Positions 63,101 through 64,000 of a stretch of DNA of 64,000 nucleotides are shown here, piece by piece (positions within the stretch are counted from its first letter, which is position 1; the number at the start of each line of letters is the position of its first letter). The position numbers and the translations under genes were made by a program. This DNA is from an uncultured Clostridia bacterium (GTDB taxonomy: Bacteria > Bacillota > Clostridia > Monoglobales > Monoglobaceae), in the NCBI GenBank assembly GCA_947631965.1, contig CANRNL010000003.1, positions 25,960-89,959 on the forward strand, written 5' to 3'. The notes under the pieces are model-generated. The model was not told the DNA's origin and ran no database searches. It saw only the letters and a program-made list of their open reading frames with translations.

Positions 63101-63659
63101 CAAGTGCAGCTTCGTATCCTCGCAGGATACATTCGGCACAGGCGCGGCTTCAATGTATGTTAAGGATTGCTTGATTTCGGGCAACACCGACTACATCTGC
63201 GGCGGAGATAACTGCTACTTTGAAAACTGCGAACTCAGATGGCAGGGTATGACCGATAAGGACAACGGCGGTTATATCACAGCCTGCAAGACTTCAGCTC
63301 CGACAGACCTTGGCTATTACTTCAAGAACTGCAAGATTACCAAGAACCCCGATTCGACTATGCAAGCCGGCAAGGGCGGCACTTGGGGCAGACCGTGGGG
63401 CGGCGCAAATACTCCCACCATTTACGACCATACGATTATAGCGGATAATGTTGCAAAGCCCAACGGCTGGGATAGTATGAGCAATACATCGCCTGCCGAC
63501 GCAAGATTCAGCGTTATAAACGGCGTTTATAAAGAGAGTGACCTTGAAACCGATTTGACTGCTGCGGTAGATAATCCGAGCGACAGCGTTCTTACTCCTA
63601 CTCCCACAGCGACCGATTATTTCGGCGGATGGACACCCAAAAACTATGTGGCTGAATAA
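60165..63659 (+). CDS. Secreted pectinesterase (CE8) with fibro-slime/PA14-like domain
   Basis: 1164 residues. Signal peptide 1-25 (PVYAA). Residues about 30-430 resemble fibro-slime/PA14-like modules: ISGDDDIWVFIDNKLAIDMGG and HTMKVFYLERGNNDSGFGIKF. About 440-600 is a beta module related to one in the preceding pectinesterase (RGGSGSTTNRF, NKNVYAIFLEYF); two small beta domains follow. CE8 spans about 794-1160, with VSSQDTFG and GRPWGG. The catalytic-Asp region reads GNTDYICGG instead of the usual GTDFIFG. No dockerin, SLH or sortase signal. A paralogue of the preceding enzyme over the C-terminal half. CAGGAGG precedes the ATG. Confidence 0.92.
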   Translation: MKKVKCLLSVLIIVTMVFSLIPVYAASPEGNTEHTITDNISAPPDTKINMFDYWTVGGQNDSDNDVQIDDMHEVVGGGINQNHLLLFGNCDGAYSGIDENDWCKSTVGEWNCYTGDAPEKPVLLDGPGNPYRGIVSEELGEDGYPKLDLREGHIVGSHDISIPEVYFDETARIKTDESLAYLFDPNETNQSGKASYENASGLLRKNDNGYYYFNSDNDNNGNSCFAELNTENGENKFVLYETPWLYNYKPQFFPFGNHTDLVNGQDCDVTGEKVNHYFGMTMEYEFTQPKDGIVKTDTLGDKDMTFEISGDDDIWVFIDNKLAIDMGGIHQSCKAEINFKDGIINYYNVNGFKFRTVYLSYAMGERNGALDSGKWKTLKEKVTYNGNEFSVGTFADNTIHTMKVFYLERGNNDSGFGIKFNTTKSEFEEDSDIPQNKIWRADSAAVSAALNPALENGQTTAEVEADGAIVGPNLVYDGGKKPTYVHTDGTSYTFNMGLRGGSGSTTNRFISIVPEQGADLTVTVVFDGHGGEGREQNIVYGDKKETAKSVAEGASTVVMDLTKDDLAANPQEAIITYGGGSNKNVYAIFLEYFVSEPEKTVKGNITNSTGYDFTGKNIVFTNVSDPSEKYTTPYGYTYSLSLPKGKTFSATIEGVDDVCTTLATKEITVSKNRYDQTVDIKFVKIEELQVEGNVSMISSHDVLTPVYDYDSNVSTTLVFTNSEGEGSPVEATVGPDGSYTVKLMSAETYDVSIKDANGYTLSPLSKTYTLEGGDEAPFKNILLMKDVEESIAYKDTLTVGEGKDYPSISEALAAVRLMKDRTDGQVVTIVIDPGEYQEQLYVNVPDIALKAADPNNKPKITFYYGIGYIYYSVASVDGNGEYAGWYSADYAVQKTGRYGVKNWGATIRTTAKGFYMENIDVQNSYNLYITDQEIADGIIPGGGDAKTVQRTDKNTAVNNSTYNERAAAIFAGGSEIEIYKCSFVSSQDTFGTGAASMYVKDCLISGNTDYICGGDNCYFENCELRWQGMTDKDNGGYITACKTSAPTDLGYYFKNCKITKNPDSTMQAGKGGTWGRPWGGANTPTIYDHTIIADNVAKPNGWDSMSNTSPADARFSVINGVYKESDLETDLTAAVDNPSDSVLTPTPTATDYFGGWTPKNYVAE

Positions 63660-63689
63660 TTGAACGATTAATAATCGAGCAATACATTA

Positions 63690-63722
63690 CATCCCATCGG
63701 AATTTCCGATGGGATGTTTTTT
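63690..63722 (+). terminator. Intrinsic terminator after the second pectinesterase
   Basis: An 11-bp stem (63690-63700 with 63706-63716) and six Ts. Confidence 0.92.
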
Positions 63723-63731
63723 ACACAACGA

Positions 63732-63801
63732 AAAATCTCAGGAGGAATTTAAAATGAAAGGAATAAAACAAACGCTCTGCACGAAAGCGTTTTGCATTTA
63801 A
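63732..63801 (+). pseudogene. Duplicated translation leader with a 15-codon stub
   Basis: The 28-bp stretch containing AATCTCAGGAGGAATTTAAA and the start codon repeats exactly the leader of the preceding pectinesterase (about 60143-60170). Here it opens a frame of only 15 codons (63754-63801). It looks like the remaining head of a third paralogous gene or a duplication scar. Confidence 0.5.
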
Positions 63802-63813
63802 AATAATAAGCTG

Positions 63814-63842
63814 TTGACAAATCGTGAAAACGGGTATATAAT
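63814..63842 (+). promoter_or_regulatory. Fully consensus promoter near the window end
   Basis: TTGACA (63814-63819), 17 nt, TATAAT (63837-63842). It reads into about 80 bp with only an 18-codon GTG frame and then the presumed insertion-sequence end. Target unknown. Confidence 0.7.
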
Positions 63843-63923
63843 AATTGTGGAAAGAGAAACGGCAGAGCGTAAAAACGGTCAGTCGCTTCAGGATTGTGTT
63901 TAACAACCGCTAAAGCAGCTAAC

Positions 63924-64000
63924 TGAACTAGTCCCTGTCAAGTGGACAGTTGAAAAAACAAAAATTATTGGATACCGTGCCCAATTTCAGGGCGCGGTAT
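63924..64000. mobile_element. Probable left end of an insertion sequence continuing past the window
   Basis: From 63924 the sequence reads TGAACTAGTCCCTGTCAAG then TGGACAGTT, similar to IS3-family terminal inverted repeats as I remember them. It is followed by a hairpin (about 63971-64000, ATACCGTGCCC...GGGCGCGGTAT), common at such ends. No transposase is visible; the rest lies outside. Confidence 0.4.

Noticed and set aside
63721..63906. 61-codon minus-strand frame near the window end
   Set aside because: No ribosome site; it spans the pectinesterase terminator tail and the duplicated leader, with AT-driven composition.

Overview
The window looks like chromosomal DNA from an anaerobic, pectin-degrading Clostridia (Bacillota), probably a gut commensal. 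The evidence is the classical clostridial division and cell-wall (dcw) cluster, meso-DAP-type MurE, ECF transporters, SLH anchoring, rubredoxin/flavodiiron/reverse-rubrerythrin oxygen defence, a membrane pyrophosphatase, and three very large secreted pectin-active enzymes. GC is moderate. Promoters mostly follow TTGACA-N17-TATAAT, and genes end in strong GC hairpins with T-tracts. The genus cannot be named from this sequence alone; a Monoglobus-like pectin specialist is only a guess.

Layout. 0-8 kb holds the 3' end of an unknown gene, a small DUF378 membrane protein, hppA, azlCD, a pair of M16 peptidase-like genes (the first apparently starting at CTG) and lgt. 8-12.4 kb is a 1386-residue secreted pectate lyase with a BspA-type leucine-rich region. 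12.6-28.4 kb is the dcw cluster: mraZ-rsmH-ftsL-spoVD-murE-murF-mraY-ftsW-murG-murA-ftsQ-DUF881-sbp-ftsZ. 28.4-29.2 kb is rnmV (RNase M5), with a consensus promoter and a terminator-like leader.

29.2-40.2 kb is the most interesting region. A promoter inside the end of rnmV leads into a cobalamin riboswitch with its own terminator, followed by five tightly packed genes. They encode an SLH-anchored 1869-residue protein carrying an alpha6/alpha6-like helical-repeat domain plus two DUF4430 (transcobalamin C-terminal-like) domains, a secreted protein with only the helical-repeat domain, a membrane-anchored protein with only DUF4430, an EcfT, and an 824-residue fusion of two ECF ATPases with an S component. 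The proposal is a Gram-positive corrinoid capture-and-uptake system whose surface receptors have the same two-domain plan as animal intrinsic factor and transcobalamin.

40.2-43.2 kb is the PLP locus: pdxST diverge from pdxR over a shared promoter/operator, and PdxR has Arg where the PLP-binding Lys is expected. 43.3-49.2 kb holds a flavodiiron protein, rubredoxin, and a hybrid histidine kinase overlapping a lipoprotein solute-binding protein. 49.3-52 kb holds a tRNA-Thr(CGU), a five-copy 115-bp tandem array with a hairpin in each unit, an O-antigen-ligase-like membrane protein and a DUF4330 protein. 52-54.4 kb holds reverse rubrerythrin and an unrecognised protein with a C-terminus reminiscent of aerolysin-type pore formers. 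54.6-63.7 kb holds two giant pectinesterases, one with an N-terminal dockerin and one with a fibro-slime/PA14-like domain. The window ends with a duplicated translation leader in front of a 15-codon stub and the probable end of an insertion sequence.

Long reading frames antisense to the dcw and riboswitch-operon genes are codon-usage shadows and were left out. Family assignments come from motif recognition; no database search was run.
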